The translations under genes were made by a program, and so were the position numbers. Below the pieces are notes generated by a model. The model had not been told where the DNA came from. It saw nothing but the letters and a program-made list of their open reading frames with translations, and searched no databases. From contig JAGACA010000009.1 in NCBI GenBank assembly GCA_017614315.1, positions 1 to 64,000 on the forward strand: DNA of 64,000 nucleotides, given 5' to 3'. Position 1 is the stretch's first letter; every line of letters begins with the position of its first letter. Positions 51,923-61,338 of the stretch are shown one piece after another. This DNA comes from Clostridia bacterium. Lineage in GTDB: Bacteria; Bacillota; Clostridia; Christensenellales; CAG-138.

Positions 51923-51950
51923 GAGAGAAAACTATGTTGATATACAGATG

Positions 51951-51979
51951 TTGCTATTTCGGTATCAATGTTATATAAT
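51951..51979 (+). promoter_or_regulatory. Promoter of the serine hydrolase gene
   Basis: TTGCTA, 17 bases, TATAAT. Divergent from the crt promoter. Confidence 0.65.
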
Positions 51980-52023
51980 CTCACCGAACAATAACCGAGC
52001 GCTTTTACAGAAAGGAAACGATA

Positions 52024-53409
52024 ATGGATAAAAAAGCCGTTATGGAAAAAATCGCCCGCGAGGCGTATGAAAAGGAAGGCATGAACGGAACGTGGCTCTA
52101 CGCCGAAAACGGCGAGATAGTTTCAAAGGGCGCTGTCGGCTGGCGCGACCCGGAGGAGACGAAGCCCATCGATGAAAACACGATATTCCAGCTTGCTTCC
52201 GTCACCAAGCAGTTCACTGCCACGGCGGTGATGCTGTCGGTAAGGAAGGGGCTTCTTAGCCTTGACGACGATCTTACCGATTTCTTCCCGGAGCTTTCTA
52301 AATACAAGGGCGTGAAGATACGTCATCTTCTCACCCACACGAGCGGAATACCCGATTATTTCGACGACGCGGATTGGTTCATTGATCTCTGGAAGAAGGA
52401 GAACCGGGTCCCCTCCAACCCCGAGATCGTGCGCTTCCTCCTCGAGACGAAGGCCGAGCCCTACGGCGCGCCGGGCGATCAGTTCGAATACTCCAACACC
52501 GGATACAATCTCCTTGCGGAAATCGTCGAGCGGGTATCCGGAACGCCGTTCGAGGAGTTCCTTCAGAAGAACATTTTCGATCCCGCGGGCATGAAAAACA
52601 CCCGCTGCTGCCATATCCGCCGCGACGGAGTTCCCTTTGAGAATTACGCCCGGGCGACGGTTATCGAGAACGGCAAGTACGTCGCCGACGTCGATTCCGA
52701 GGAGGATCGCATCGTTACCGCCTTTGACGGTCTTAACGGCGACGACTATGTTTTCACCAACATCTTCGATATGTTCAGGTGGGATCGCGTGCTCCGCGAG
52801 GGCAGCGTGCTCACTCTCGAGGAGCAAAAACAGATGTATACGCCCGCCGTATTGAACGGCGGCAAAGATTACAGCGACGACGACGGCGACGGCTACGGCT
52901 TCGGCTGGAGCATAGTAAACGAAGAGGGTTTCGGCCTTATCGTCAGGCACTCCGGAGGCATGCCGGGAGTCGGCACCTGGTTCGAGCGCTTCATAGACAC
53001 CGACAGGGTGCTCATAGTCCTCACCAACCGCGACATCGTCGACGCAAGAGCTTTCAAGAGCTGTGAAAACGGCATGGAAGCCGTCGCAAGGGACAAGGAA
53101 CCCGAACCCATAATCTGCATCGACGACGTGGTCGTGAAGGATCCCGACAAATCGAAATGGGAAAGCTTCTGCGGCAAGTACGAGCACCCCGAAGACGACG
53201 ATTTCATTATCGACGAGGTCTTTATGAAGGACGGCGAGCTGTACGTCAGGATCATCGACGAAGAAGACGATGAAGATTTCGAATGCAGACTCTACCCCTT
53301 GGGCGAAAATGTGTTCGGCCGCAAAGCCGGCATGATAAAGATCACTTTCGGCGAGGGAACCGTAACGTATTCCGAACACACCTTAAAGAAACTGTACACC
53401 GTTATGTGA
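52024..53409 (+). CDS. Cytosolic beta-lactamase-family serine hydrolase
   Basis: 461 residues, no signal peptide. SVTK (59-62), YSN (156-158) and a later RHSGG give the complete class C beta-lactamase/PBP catalytic set. The C-terminal domain (SFCGKYEHPEDDDFIIDEVFMKDGELYV...) is clearly related to that of the GNAT fusion at 23316, so the two are paralogues. The substrate is unknown; lacking export, it is unlikely to protect against beta-lactams. AAAGGA lies 7 bases before the ATG. Confidence 0.82.
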   Translation: MDKKAVMEKIAREAYEKEGMNGTWLYAENGEIVSKGAVGWRDPEETKPIDENTIFQLASVTKQFTATAVMLSVRKGLLSLDDDLTDFFPELSKYKGVKIRHLLTHTSGIPDYFDDADWFIDLWKKENRVPSNPEIVRFLLETKAEPYGAPGDQFEYSNTGYNLLAEIVERVSGTPFEEFLQKNIFDPAGMKNTRCCHIRRDGVPFENYARATVIENGKYVADVDSEEDRIVTAFDGLNGDDYVFTNIFDMFRWDRVLREGSVLTLEEQKQMYTPAVLNGGKDYSDDDGDGYGFGWSIVNEEGFGLIVRHSGGMPGVGTWFERFIDTDRVLIVLTNRDIVDARAFKSCENGMEAVARDKEPEPIICIDDVVVKDPDKSKWESFCGKYEHPEDDDFIIDEVFMKDGELYVRIIDEEDDEDFECRLYPLGENVFGRKAGMIKITFGEGTVTYSEHTLKKLYTVM

Positions 53410-53417
53410 TATGACAA

Positions 53418-53451
53418 ACCGGCCGGGCAAAAGCCCGGCCGGTCTTTTTTT
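53418..53451. terminator. Terminator between convergent genes
   Basis: Perfect stem ACCGGCCGGGC / GCCCGGCCGGT, loop AAAA, then CTTTTTTT. Confidence 0.88.
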
Positions 53452-53454
53452 GTT

Positions 53455-54147
53455 TTATTCCATTCCGCGGATCGCTGCGAATTTTACGTGCGGCTTCACG
53501 GCCTCGAGATACGTCTTCATTTCGTCCGCGTCCGGCGCATGGAAGCCCGAGAAGCGCACCGTGTCGCGGTCGGTGAACGGCTGGAGGTAATACCTCTCCG
53601 CGCCGTCGATCATCCGGCCGATGTTCACGAACGAATCCGTATCGTGAAGCTCCTTCACGACGGTCGTCCTGAACTCATAGCCCACGCCGCTTTCCATCAA
53701 AAGCTTTATGCTCCCGTAAACCGGCGCGAGATCGAGCCTGTCGAGCCCCGAGGTCACGGCGTAGCGCGCGGGGTCGTTTTTTATATCCATGGCGATATAG
53801 TCGACGAGCTTGTCCTTTATAAGCCCTTCGAGAACTTCGGGACGGAAGCCGTTCGAGTCGAGCTTGACCGAGTATCCGCGCTCCTTTATGCCCTTTATGA
53901 AGCCGTAAAGCTCCTTGCGGAGAGTCGGCTCGCCGCCCGTGATGCAAACGCCCTCGAGCATGCCGCGGCGCTTATCGAGGAACGCGTAAAACTCCAAGTC
54001 GTCCATCACCGCGGGAGCATTCGGGCCCCACAGCTCCGAGTTGTGGCAGAAGGGGCAGCGCAGATCGCAGCCCGAAAGGAACACCGTGCAGGCGACCTTG
54101 CCGGGATAATCGAGGAGCGTCAGTTTCTGAATTCCGTTTAAGTCCAT
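53455..54147 (-). CDS. nrdG: Anaerobic ribonucleotide-reductase activating protein (radical SAM)
   Basis: 230 residues. CxxxCxxC cluster site at Cys27, Cys31, Cys34 (GCDLRCPFC) and the radical-SAM motif ITGGEPTLR. It matches the longer clostridial NrdG form that starts MDLNGIQKLTLLDYPGKVACT. It would install the glycyl radical on class III ribonucleotide reductase; nrdD is not in the window, so a different glycyl-radical partner cannot be excluded. Confidence 0.82.
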   Translation of the reverse strand: MDLNGIQKLTLLDYPGKVACTVFLSGCDLRCPFCHNSELWGPNAPAVMDDLEFYAFLDKRRGMLEGVCITGGEPTLRKELYGFIKGIKERGYSVKLDSNGFRPEVLEGLIKDKLVDYIAMDIKNDPARYAVTSGLDRLDLAPVYGSIKLLMESGVGYEFRTTVVKELHDTDSFVNIGRMIDGAERYYLQPFTDRDTVRFSGFHAPDADEMKTYLEAVKPHVKFAAIRGME

Positions 54148-54205
54148 ATGATACCTCGCTTCACTCCGATTATACCGCTTTGCTTCCCGCTAATCAAGCC
54201 GAAAA

Positions 54206-54517
54206 TCATCCTAAAGCGCGCGCGAGCAGAGCTCCGGGCAGTATCGCCCCGAACGCGAAGGCGAAAAGCGCGTACGCTCTCGGCTCGCCTCCGTTCGCGC
54301 GGACGGTCACGGCGCAGAGCACGGCGGTCACCGCGAGCGCGGAGATAACGTCGAGCACGCAAAATAAGCCCTTTAAGGGGACGCTTCCCCGCCTCCCCCT
54401 CAGCGATCTCAAATAGAGCTTCCCGGGGAGGCGCAGAAGCGCCGCGATATGCCCCGCGATAATTCCTCCCCACAGGGACATGAGGAATACCGGGAGCTCG
54501 TTTACCGTCGTCCTCAT
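54206..54517 (-). CDS. yabQ: Spore cortex protein YabQ
   Basis: 103 residues with three or four membrane segments and the family start FLMSLWGGIIAGHI...LLRLP. YabQ is needed for cortex formation on the outer forespore membrane. Its start overlaps the yabP stop (TGATG), the usual yabP-yabQ arrangement. Confidence 0.8.
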   Translation of the reverse strand: MRTTVNELPVFLMSLWGGIIAGHIAALLRLPGKLYLRSLRGRRGSVPLKGLFCVLDVISALAVTAVLCAVTVRANGGEPRAYALFAFAFGAILPGALLARALG

Positions 54518-54810
54518 CAGCGGAACATCCTTTTGAACAGCCCCTTCCGTTCGGGAACGTCCTCGTCGTAAACGATCGCCGAGATCCTGCCCTCGACTGT
54601 CACCTGCCCGTCGTCGAGATCGAGCTTCGTCACTTTCAGCTCCTCCCCCTCCACCGTCAGTCCGCCCCCGTCGGTCGAAAGTATCACCTCCGCGTCGTTG
54701 AAGCTCGCGACGTCGATCACGCCCGTTACGCTGAGCGCCTCACGGTTGTCCAAATGCACCGCGTGCGGACGAAGCCGCAGGCCGCCATCCGTCAGTCTTG
54801 TTTCGTTCAT
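54517..54810 (-). CDS. yabP: Sporulation protein YabP
   Basis: 97 residues, soluble, with the YabP/YqfC pattern HLDNREALSVTGVIDVASFND and a C-terminus YDEDVPERKGLFKRMFR. It acts in spore coat/cortex assembly. First gene of the pair with yabQ; GGAGG precedes the ATG. I did not find a convincing sigma-E promoter. Confidence 0.85.
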   Translation of the reverse strand: MNETRLTDGGLRLRPHAVHLDNREALSVTGVIDVASFNDAEVILSTDGGGLTVEGEELKVTKLDLDDGQVTVEGRISAIVYDEDVPERKGLFKRMFR

Positions 54811-54912
54811 GCCCGTCTCCTCCGGCTGAATATGATTCGCTAAAGGGTATTAGCCGTATAAATAAAAAATGCCCGTGCGACACACGTTCCCCGGATCCGT
54901 CACATTTTTTTC

Positions 54913-54942
54913 TTGACAAACGGCATAAAATTGTATTAGTAT
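54913..54942 (+). promoter_or_regulatory. Promoter of rho
   Basis: TTGACA, 18 bases, TAGTAT (10 of 12 positions). The leader is about 80 bases. Confidence 0.6.
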
Positions 54943-55027
54943 ATGAAAGAACCAATTGAGTCCGTTACATTTTCGGTCAACAACAATTCACTGCGTTTTT
55001 TCATTCGAAAACCGAACAGGAGCATTT

Positions 55028-56827
55028 ATGTACGACAATAATTATGACGTGGATCTTTTGTCAGGCAAAGGTCTCGCCGACTTAAGGCTTATCGCGAAAG
55101 CGCTGGGCATCCGTTCCGTCACCAAATACCGCAAGTCGGAGCTCATCGATCTCATCACGAATATAGGCGGGGACGGCAAAGCTGCCGCTGCGCCCGAAGC
55201 GGCATACGTTAACATCCCCGCTCCGGCAGAGCCCGCCGTCGAGACCGCGGAGGAAGCGGCTTCCCCCGTTCCGCCCGTCGATTATTCCCCGCGCAGGAAG
55301 CCGCGCCCGAGAAAGGCGATCAACGATCCCGCGCCCTACGGCGTAAAGAAGGACGCTCCGAAAGCCCGCCGCGACGAGAACGCGGAGGCCGACGACCGCC
55401 GCTATCAGCCGAGGAACCGCGCCGCCCGCTATGAGCGTCAGCAGTATCCGCAGGCAAGCCAGCGCGAAGGATATCCCCAACAGTACCGCGAGCAGTATCC
55501 GCGTGAGGATTATCCGCAGTACCGCGAGGACTATCCCCGGCAGTACCGCGAGCCCTGCCCCGCCGAGGGCGAGGACATGCGCCTGCGCCAGGGCGGCTAT
55601 TACAACGCGGAGTACGGCACGTCCAACCCCGCCGTGCCCGAAATGCTCGAGGGCGGCGAGTGCGGCGACGCCGAGGGCATACTCGAGATCGCGAACGACG
55701 GCTACGGCTTCTTACGGTGCGAAAACTATCTGCCGGGGCCGAACGACGTCTATATCTCGAACGCGCAGATAAGAAGGTTCCGCCTGAAAAACGGCGACAA
55801 GGTCACGGGCAAAACGCGTCCCTCGCGCGATAACGACAAGTATCTCGCGCTTCTGTACATCACCGCTGTGAACGATCAGCCGCCCGAGAACGCGATCTCG
55901 CGGCGTCCGTTCGAGGAGCTCGTGCCCATTTTCCCGAACGAGCGGCTCACGCTCGATTCCAAGGACGCGAAGCCGGGAGAGAGGCTCGCCATCCGCCTTA
56001 TCGACCTCATGGCGCCCATCGGCAAGGGTCAGCGCGGGCTGATCGTCAGTCAGCCCAAGGCGGGCAAGACCACTCTCCTTAAGAACATCGCGAACGGGAT
56101 CACAAACAACTTCCCCGACGTGACGCTGATCATGCTCCTCATCGACGAGCGTCCCGAGGAGGTCACGGATATCAAGAGGAGCATCCGGGGCGAGGTCGCC
56201 TATTCCACCTTCGACCAGCTGCCCGAGAACCACACCCGCCTCGCGGAGCTCGTGCTCGAGCGCGCGATGCGCCTTGTCGAGCAGGGGCGCGACGTGGTGA
56301 TACTGATGGATTCCATAACGCGCCTCGCGAGGGCGTACAACCTGACCATCACCCCGACCGGACGCACGCTCTCCGGCGGCATGGATCCCGCGGCGCTGTA
56401 TAAGCCCAAGCGCTTCTTCGGCGCGGCGAGGAACATAGAGAACGGCGGCAGCCTTACCGTCATCGCCACCGCTCTGGTCGAGACCGGCTCGCGCATGGAC
56501 GACATGGTATACGAGGAGTTCAAGGGCACGGGCAATATGGAGATACACCTTGACCGCAAGCTGTCCGAAAGGCGCATTTTCCCCGCGGTCGACATATATA
56601 AGTCCGGCACGCGCCGCGACGAGCTCCTGCTCTCCCCCGACGAGGCGGAATGCGCGAACTCCCTGCGCCGCATGCTCGTGACCGGCAACGCCGCCGACGT
56701 CACCGAGGAGGTCATAGACCTGATGAACCGCTCGGAGACCAACGAGGAGTTTATCGCATTCGTCAGGAAGCTCTCCACCGGCTACGAGTCGAAGGGCTAT
56801 ACCGCCGGCCGTGTGATCCGGAAGTGA
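55028..56827 (+). CDS. rho: Transcription termination factor Rho with long disordered insert
   Basis: 599 residues against about 420 in E. coli. The Rho N-terminal helical domain (1-47) is followed by about 155 residues of low-complexity sequence (50-205) with Pro/Ala, then Arg/Tyr/Gln-rich repeats (QYREQYPREDYPQYRED). Then come the cold-shock RNA-binding domain (GYGFLRCENY), Walker A PKAGKTTL (343-350) and the complete ATPase ring domain with GRTLSGGMDP. The ATG at 55028 has AGGAG upstream. It ends in an intrinsic terminator. Confidence 0.95.
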   Translation: MYDNNYDVDLLSGKGLADLRLIAKALGIRSVTKYRKSELIDLITNIGGDGKAAAAPEAAYVNIPAPAEPAVETAEEAASPVPPVDYSPRRKPRPRKAINDPAPYGVKKDAPKARRDENAEADDRRYQPRNRAARYERQQYPQASQREGYPQQYREQYPREDYPQYREDYPRQYREPCPAEGEDMRLRQGGYYNAEYGTSNPAVPEMLEGGECGDAEGILEIANDGYGFLRCENYLPGPNDVYISNAQIRRFRLKNGDKVTGKTRPSRDNDKYLALLYITAVNDQPPENAISRRPFEELVPIFPNERLTLDSKDAKPGERLAIRLIDLMAPIGKGQRGLIVSQPKAGKTTLLKNIANGITNNFPDVTLIMLLIDERPEEVTDIKRSIRGEVAYSTFDQLPENHTRLAELVLERAMRLVEQGRDVVILMDSITRLARAYNLTITPTGRTLSGGMDPAALYKPKRFFGAARNIENGGSLTVIATALVETGSRMDDMVYEEFKGTGNMEIHLDRKLSERRIFPAVDIYKSGTRRDELLLSPDEAECANSLRRMLVTGNAADVTEEVIDLMNRSETNEEFIAFVRKLSTGYESKGYTAGRVIRK

Positions 56828-56855
56828 TCGGCTGACAGATCGGCTGAAAAGATGT

Positions 56856-56886
56856 AAAAAAACTCCGCCTTCGGCGGAGTTTTTTC
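56856..56886 (+). terminator. Terminator of rho
   Basis: AAAAAAACTCCGCC / GGCGGAGTTTTTT with loop TTC. Confidence 0.88.
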
Positions 56887-56932
56887 CATTAATCATTCAT
56901 TTTTCATTCTTCAGTCTTCAGTCATCCTCAAG
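56887..56932. repeat. Single-arm heptad-type repeat
   Basis: Tandem near-heptads CATTCAT, TTTTCAT, TCTTCAG, TCTTCAG, TCATCCT. It contains the stop codon of the adjacent HTH gene. Confidence 0.45.
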
Positions 56933-57106
56933 TATCTCCGACGGGTCTACCTTGAGCACCTTGGCAAAACGCGCGGCTAATTTCGGCGAGATCGGCCTGT
57001 TGCCGCACATATACTTATAGATTATGCTCGTGCCTACGCCGCATTTTTCCGCAAAGGTCTTGCCCGTGAATCCCTTTTCCTTAAGGAGCCTCCTGAGATT
57101 GGTCAT
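56918..57106 (-). CDS. XRE-family helix-turn-helix regulator
   Basis: 62 residues, a single HTH_3 domain (TGKTFAEKCGVGTSIIYKYMCGNR) and nothing else. AAAGGGGA is 7 bases before the ATG. It has its own promoter, divergent from the nucleoside transporter operon, and might regulate it, though there is no direct evidence. Confidence 0.8.
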   Translation of the reverse strand: MTNLRRLLKEKGFTGKTFAEKCGVGTSIIYKYMCGNRPISPKLAARFAKVLKVDPSEILEDD

Positions 57107-57148
57107 GGATCGATCCCCTTTCGTCTTCCTTTACTTGAGACACGATGT

Positions 57149-57177
57149 ATTATAACACTAAACAGACAAAAAATCAA
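57149..57177 (-). promoter_or_regulatory. Promoter of the HTH gene
   Basis: Minus strand: TTGATT, 17 bases, TATAAT. Confidence 0.65.
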
Positions 57178-57268
57178 ACATAATTTGCCAAGAAAGTAAA
57201 CATTGTTTACCTATTATAACAAACGCGCCGGCATATCCGCAAAATACAACTTATATTCGATGTTCTTC

Positions 57269-57297
57269 TTGCAATCCGAGACGCAGGGATATATAAT
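57269..57297 (+). promoter_or_regulatory. Promoter of the nucleoside ABC operon
   Basis: TTGCAA, 17 bases, TATAAT. The leader is about 55 bases, too short for a purine riboswitch. Confidence 0.65.
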
Positions 57298-57356
57298 AAA
57301 GAGTGATTTAGTATACTTTTTTATCCGGTATACGTTCAGCATAAGGAGGGCAGTAA

Positions 57357-58916
57357 ATGGACGAAAAAACTGTTTCGGGCTCCCCGTATGTTATCGAGAT
57401 GCTCCATATCACCAAGGAGTTCCCCGGGATCAAGGCAAACGATGACATAACGCTCCAGCTCAAAAAGGGCGAGATCCACGCGCTTTTGGGCGAGAACGGC
57501 GCGGGAAAGAGCACGTTGATGAGCGTGCTTTTCGGCCTGTATCAGCCCGAGAAGGGCGAAATAAGAAAGGACGGCAAGGCAGTCCGCATTAAGGACCCGA
57601 ACGACGCGACCGCGCTGAACATCGGCATGGTGCATCAGCACTTCAAGCTGATCGAGGTATTCTCCGTACTCGACAACATCATCCTCGGCGCGGAGGACAC
57701 GAAGCTCGGCTTCCTTCAGAAAAAGGAAGCCCGCCGCAAGGTCAAGGAGCTTTCCGAGCGCTACGGCCTCGCGATCGACATGGACGCAAAGATCGAGGAT
57801 ATCACCGTCGGCATGCAGCAGCGCGTCGAGATCCTCAAAATGCTCTACCGAGACAACGACATACTTATCTTCGACGAGCCGACGGCCGTGCTCACCCCGC
57901 AGGAGATCGTCGAGCTCATGGACATCATGAGGAACCTCAAGGCCGAGGGCAAGAGCATACTGTTCATTTCGCATAAGCTGAACGAGATAATGGACGTTTC
58001 CGACCGCGTCACCGTACTTCGCAAGGGCAAATACATCGGCACGGTCGAAACCAAGGACACCACCAAGGAGGAGCTCTCCCGCATGATGGTCGGGCGTCCC
58101 GTACAGCTCGTCGTCGAAAAGGGCGAGGCGAAGCCGACGGACACCGTTTTGAAGATCGACAGCCTTACCGTCGCTTCGAAGATACATAAGAACAACGCGG
58201 TCAAGAACGTTTCCCTCGAGGTCAGGAAGGGCGAGATCGTCTGTATCGCCGGTATCGACGGCAACGGCCAGACGGAGTTCGTCCACGCGCTGACCGGCCT
58301 CGAGAAGCCCGTGTCCGGCAGGATAGAGCTTCTCGGCAAGGATATCACGAAGTATTCCATCAGGAAGCGTTCCCTCGCCGGCATGAGCCATATCCCCGAG
58401 GACAGGCACAAGCACGGTCTGGTGCTCGATTTCACGCTCGAGCAGAACATGGTGCTCCAGCGCTATTTCGAGCCGCGCTTCCAGAGCGCGGGCTTCATCA
58501 AGTTCGCCGAAGTCAGACGCTATACCGAGGGACTGATCGATAAATTCGACGTCCGCTCCGGCGAAGGCCCCGTCACTCCGGCGCGCTCGATGTCCGGCGG
58601 CAACCAGCAGAAGGCGATCGTCGCCCGCGAGCTGGACAGGGACATGCCCCTGATAGTCGCTGTGCAGCCCACCCGCGGCCTCGACGTCGGCGCGATCGAG
58701 TTCATACACAAGCAGCTTGTCGAGGAGCGCGACCGCGGCAAGGCGGTGCTCCTCATATCGCTTGAGCTCGAGGAGGTAATGAACCTCTCCGACCGCATAC
58801 TCGTCATGTACGAGGGCGAGATCGTCGGCGAGCTCGATCCCAAGACGACCACCGTCGAGGAGCTCGGTCTCTATATGGCCGGCGCCAAGAGGCAGGACAA
58901 GGAGGTGAAGGAATAA
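57357..58916 (+). CDS. Nucleoside-type ABC importer, double ATPase (NupO/YufO-like)
   Basis: 519 residues, two ABC domains as in sugar/nucleoside importers. The first Walker A is GENGAGKST (45-53). In the second the lysine is replaced (GIDGNGQTE), normal for this family. Signatures VGMQQR and SGGNQQK are present. GGAGG is 7 bases before the ATG. It forms an operon with two permeases by overlapping stop/start codons; the lipoprotein (BMP) component is not in the window. Confidence 0.87.
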   Translation: MDEKTVSGSPYVIEMLHITKEFPGIKANDDITLQLKKGEIHALLGENGAGKSTLMSVLFGLYQPEKGEIRKDGKAVRIKDPNDATALNIGMVHQHFKLIEVFSVLDNIILGAEDTKLGFLQKKEARRKVKELSERYGLAIDMDAKIEDITVGMQQRVEILKMLYRDNDILIFDEPTAVLTPQEIVELMDIMRNLKAEGKSILFISHKLNEIMDVSDRVTVLRKGKYIGTVETKDTTKEELSRMMVGRPVQLVVEKGEAKPTDTVLKIDSLTVASKIHKNNAVKNVSLEVRKGEIVCIAGIDGNGQTEFVHALTGLEKPVSGRIELLGKDITKYSIRKRSLAGMSHIPEDRHKHGLVLDFTLEQNMVLQRYFEPRFQSAGFIKFAEVRRYTEGLIDKFDVRSGEGPVTPARSMSGGNQQKAIVARELDRDMPLIVAVQPTRGLDVGAIEFIHKQLVEERDRGKAVLLISLELEEVMNLSDRILVMYEGEIVGELDPKTTTVEELGLYMAGAKRQDKEVKE

Positions 58917-60151
58917 TGAAATTCCGCAGATTCCTTAACAAAAACGGCACGAGGAGCCTCCTTGCGACGCTGATATCGATAATCATCGGCCTAATCGCGG
59001 GTGCGATAACGATACTCCTCGTCGGCATATTCGACAAGAACCTCGGCTTAAAGGAAGCCTGGAAGGGCATCCGTCTCATATTCTTCGGCCTGTTCTCGAA
59101 CGGCGTGGACAAGGCGGGCAACCTTCTGTTCGGCTTCAACACCACGAACATCGGCGATATGCTCTTCCGCGCGACGCCGATAATTATGACCGGCCTTTCG
59201 GTATCGCTTGCGTATAAGACCGGCCTCTTCAACATCGGCGCGTCCGGACAGTTCCTCGCCGGGACCACCGCGGCGCTGTTCCTCGCCCTTAAGCTCCCGA
59301 CGAACGTCATCCCCGCGTGGATCGTATGGATAATCGCGTTCCTCGGCGGCATGCTCGCCGGTGCCGTGTGGGGCGCTCTGCCCGGGCTGATGAAGGCGTT
59401 CCTCAATATAAACGAGGTCCTCGCCTGCATAATGACCAACTGGCTGGCGGCGAACATAGTGACATGGGTGTTCGAGGGCTCGGGGCTCCAGTGTACCGAG
59501 GGCACCAAGACGCAGGTCATCTGGAAGACCGCGCACAACGGGGTTTCGAACCCCAAGTTCGGGCTCGATAAGCTTCTGCCCGGCTCCTCACAGGTGGACG
59601 GCGGCATAATCATCGCGATCATATTCGCGGTGCTCGTCTATATCCTCCTCACCAAGACCACCTTGGGCTACGAATTGAAGGCCTGCGGCTCCAACCGCCA
59701 CGCGGCAAGGTACGCCGGCATCAAGGACAAGCGCTCGATAGTGCTCTCGATGGCGATAGCCGGCGCGCTCGCGGGCCTGGGCGGAACGCTCTACTACCTC
59801 TCCGGCACGACCGAGTTCCATTGGCAGACCTATATGGCGCTCCCCGGCGAGGGCTTTACGGGCATTGCGGTCGCGCTGCTCGGCGCCTGCAACCCCATAG
59901 CGAACGTATTCACCGGCATGTTCCTGTCGACGCTCGACGTCGCGGGCTCGAAGCTTTCGTTCTTCACGGAGTATAACGAATACATCACCGACGTGATAAT
60001 CGCCGTCATCGTTTACCTCTCCGCGTTCTCGCTGTTTATCAAGCTCAAGATCACCAAGTGGCTCAAGGTAAAGGAGCCCGACAAGCTCGGAAAGGCGGAG
60101 ACGGTCAAGGCGCCTCCTGCGGAAAACGCGCGAAAGGAGGGTGAGGCATAA
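58916..60151 (+). CDS. Nucleoside-type ABC importer permease 1 (NupP/YufP-like)
   Basis: 411 residues, BPD_transp_2 type with about 8-10 membrane segments. NIGASGQFLAG and the EAA-like loop GYELKACGSNRHAARYAGI are typical of the first permease. The TAATG overlaps join it to the ATPase before and the second permease after it. Charged C-terminal tail. Confidence 0.87.
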   Translation: MKFRRFLNKNGTRSLLATLISIIIGLIAGAITILLVGIFDKNLGLKEAWKGIRLIFFGLFSNGVDKAGNLLFGFNTTNIGDMLFRATPIIMTGLSVSLAYKTGLFNIGASGQFLAGTTAALFLALKLPTNVIPAWIVWIIAFLGGMLAGAVWGALPGLMKAFLNINEVLACIMTNWLAANIVTWVFEGSGLQCTEGTKTQVIWKTAHNGVSNPKFGLDKLLPGSSQVDGGIIIAIIFAVLVYILLTKTTLGYELKACGSNRHAARYAGIKDKRSIVLSMAIAGALAGLGGTLYYLSGTTEFHWQTYMALPGEGFTGIAVALLGACNPIANVFTGMFLSTLDVAGSKLSFFTEYNEYITDVIIAVIVYLSAFSLFIKLKITKWLKVKEPDKLGKAETVKAPPAENARKEGEA

Positions 60152-61209
60152 TGTCGTTCCTTATTCAGCAGACTCTCATATACGCCATCCCCCTCATGAT
60201 CGTCGCGCTCGCGGGCGTGTTCGCAGAGCGAAGCGGCATCATCAACCTCGCGCTTGAGGGCATTATGATCTTCGGCGCGTTCATAGGCGTGCTCTTCGTC
60301 CACCTCTGTCAGAAATACGGCGTGTTCACGCTGATCATCCGGAACGGCACGACCAACTGGGGATCGATGCAGCTTTTCGAGCTTCTCGGCATGCTGATAT
60401 CCGCCGTGCTCGGCTCCGTGTTCGCGCTGCTCCTCGGCTTTGCGAGCATACACCTGCGCGCCGATCAGACAATAACCGGCACCTCGCTGAACATGCTCGC
60501 TCCCGCGCTCGTGCTCTTCTTCGTCAGGCTCATCGCCAATCAGGAGGAGCTGAGGCTCTACACCGGCGACGCAGCGGAGTGGTTCATGGTGAAAAAGACC
60601 ATGCTCGGCTTTGCGAAGGACGGCGGCGGATTCTTCGTCGACACGTTCCTCAACAAGTTCTTCCTCGCGACGTACGTCTGCATACTGATATTCATAATCT
60701 GCTCGGTCATACTCTATAAGACCAGGTTCGGCTTAAGGCTCCGCTCCTGCGGTGAGAATCCGCAGGCGGCAGGCTCCCTCGGCATCAACGTGTTCAAGAT
60801 GCGCTATCTCGGCGTCATCATTTCGGGCGCGCTCGCCGGCATGGGCGGCTTCGTTTACGCGCTGACCACGTCGAACTGCATGGCGAACGGCGACGTCGCG
60901 GGCTTCGGCTTCCTCGCCCTCGCCGTTATGATATTCGGTAACTGGAAGCCCCTGAACATCGCAGGCGCCGCGCTCCTGTTCGGCCTGTTCAAGTGTCTTG
61001 CCGCGGGCTATGCCTCGATCGACTTAAACGGCGACGGCATAAAGCTCCTCGACGTCCTGTCGAAGGATCCCAACTGGGGCAAGGTCCTGAACCCCAACTT
61101 CTACCGCATGCTCCCGTACCTCATCTCGCTCCTCGTTCTCGCCTTCACCTCCAGGAAGTCGAGAGCGCCGAAGGCGGAAGGCATACCCTACGATAAGGGA
61201 ATGAGGTAA
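60151..61209 (+). CDS. Nucleoside-type ABC importer permease 2 (NupQ/YufQ-like)
   Basis: 352 residues, second BPD_transp_2 permease. Starts with YAIPLMIVALAGVFAERSGI and INLALEGIM; coupling loop RFGLRLRSCGENPQAAGSLGI. Together with the ATPase and permease 1 it should import nucleosides or their bases, which fits the salvage genes tdk and the deoxyribosyltransferase-like gene about 1 kb downstream. Confidence 0.87.
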   Translation: MSFLIQQTLIYAIPLMIVALAGVFAERSGIINLALEGIMIFGAFIGVLFVHLCQKYGVFTLIIRNGTTNWGSMQLFELLGMLISAVLGSVFALLLGFASIHLRADQTITGTSLNMLAPALVLFFVRLIANQEELRLYTGDAAEWFMVKKTMLGFAKDGGGFFVDTFLNKFFLATYVCILIFIICSVILYKTRFGLRLRSCGENPQAAGSLGINVFKMRYLGVIISGALAGMGGFVYALTTSNCMANGDVAGFGFLALAVMIFGNWKPLNIAGAALLFGLFKCLAAGYASIDLNGDGIKLLDVLSKDPNWGKVLNPNFYRMLPYLISLLVLAFTSRKSRAPKAEGIPYDKGMR

Positions 61210-61210
61210 A

Positions 61211-61338
61211 GTTAGGAGTGAGGAGTTAAAGAGCAACATAAATAAAAGCTTTGGTCCCCTTTCGGGGATCAAAGCTTTTTTGATGCTGTTTTTCAGATCA
61301 TGCGGAGCAGGTCGGTCAGCTCCTAACTCCTAACTCTC
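61211..61338. repeat. Heptad-repeat inverted arms around a terminator
   Basis: Left arm GTTAGGAGTGAGGAGTTAA (61211-61229), right arm CTCCTAACTCCTAACTC (61320-61336). The right arm supplies the last codons and stop of the convergent gene at 61330. Confidence 0.7.
61244..61281. terminator. Terminator of the ABC operon
   Basis: AAAAGCTTTGGTCCCC / GGGGATCAAAGCTTTT with one G-T pair, then a T-run. Confidence 0.85.

Noticed and set aside
55440..55560. Short repeats in rho taken as a CRISPR-like or tandem DNA repeat
   Set aside because: They are in-frame codons of a low-complexity protein segment, with no spacers.
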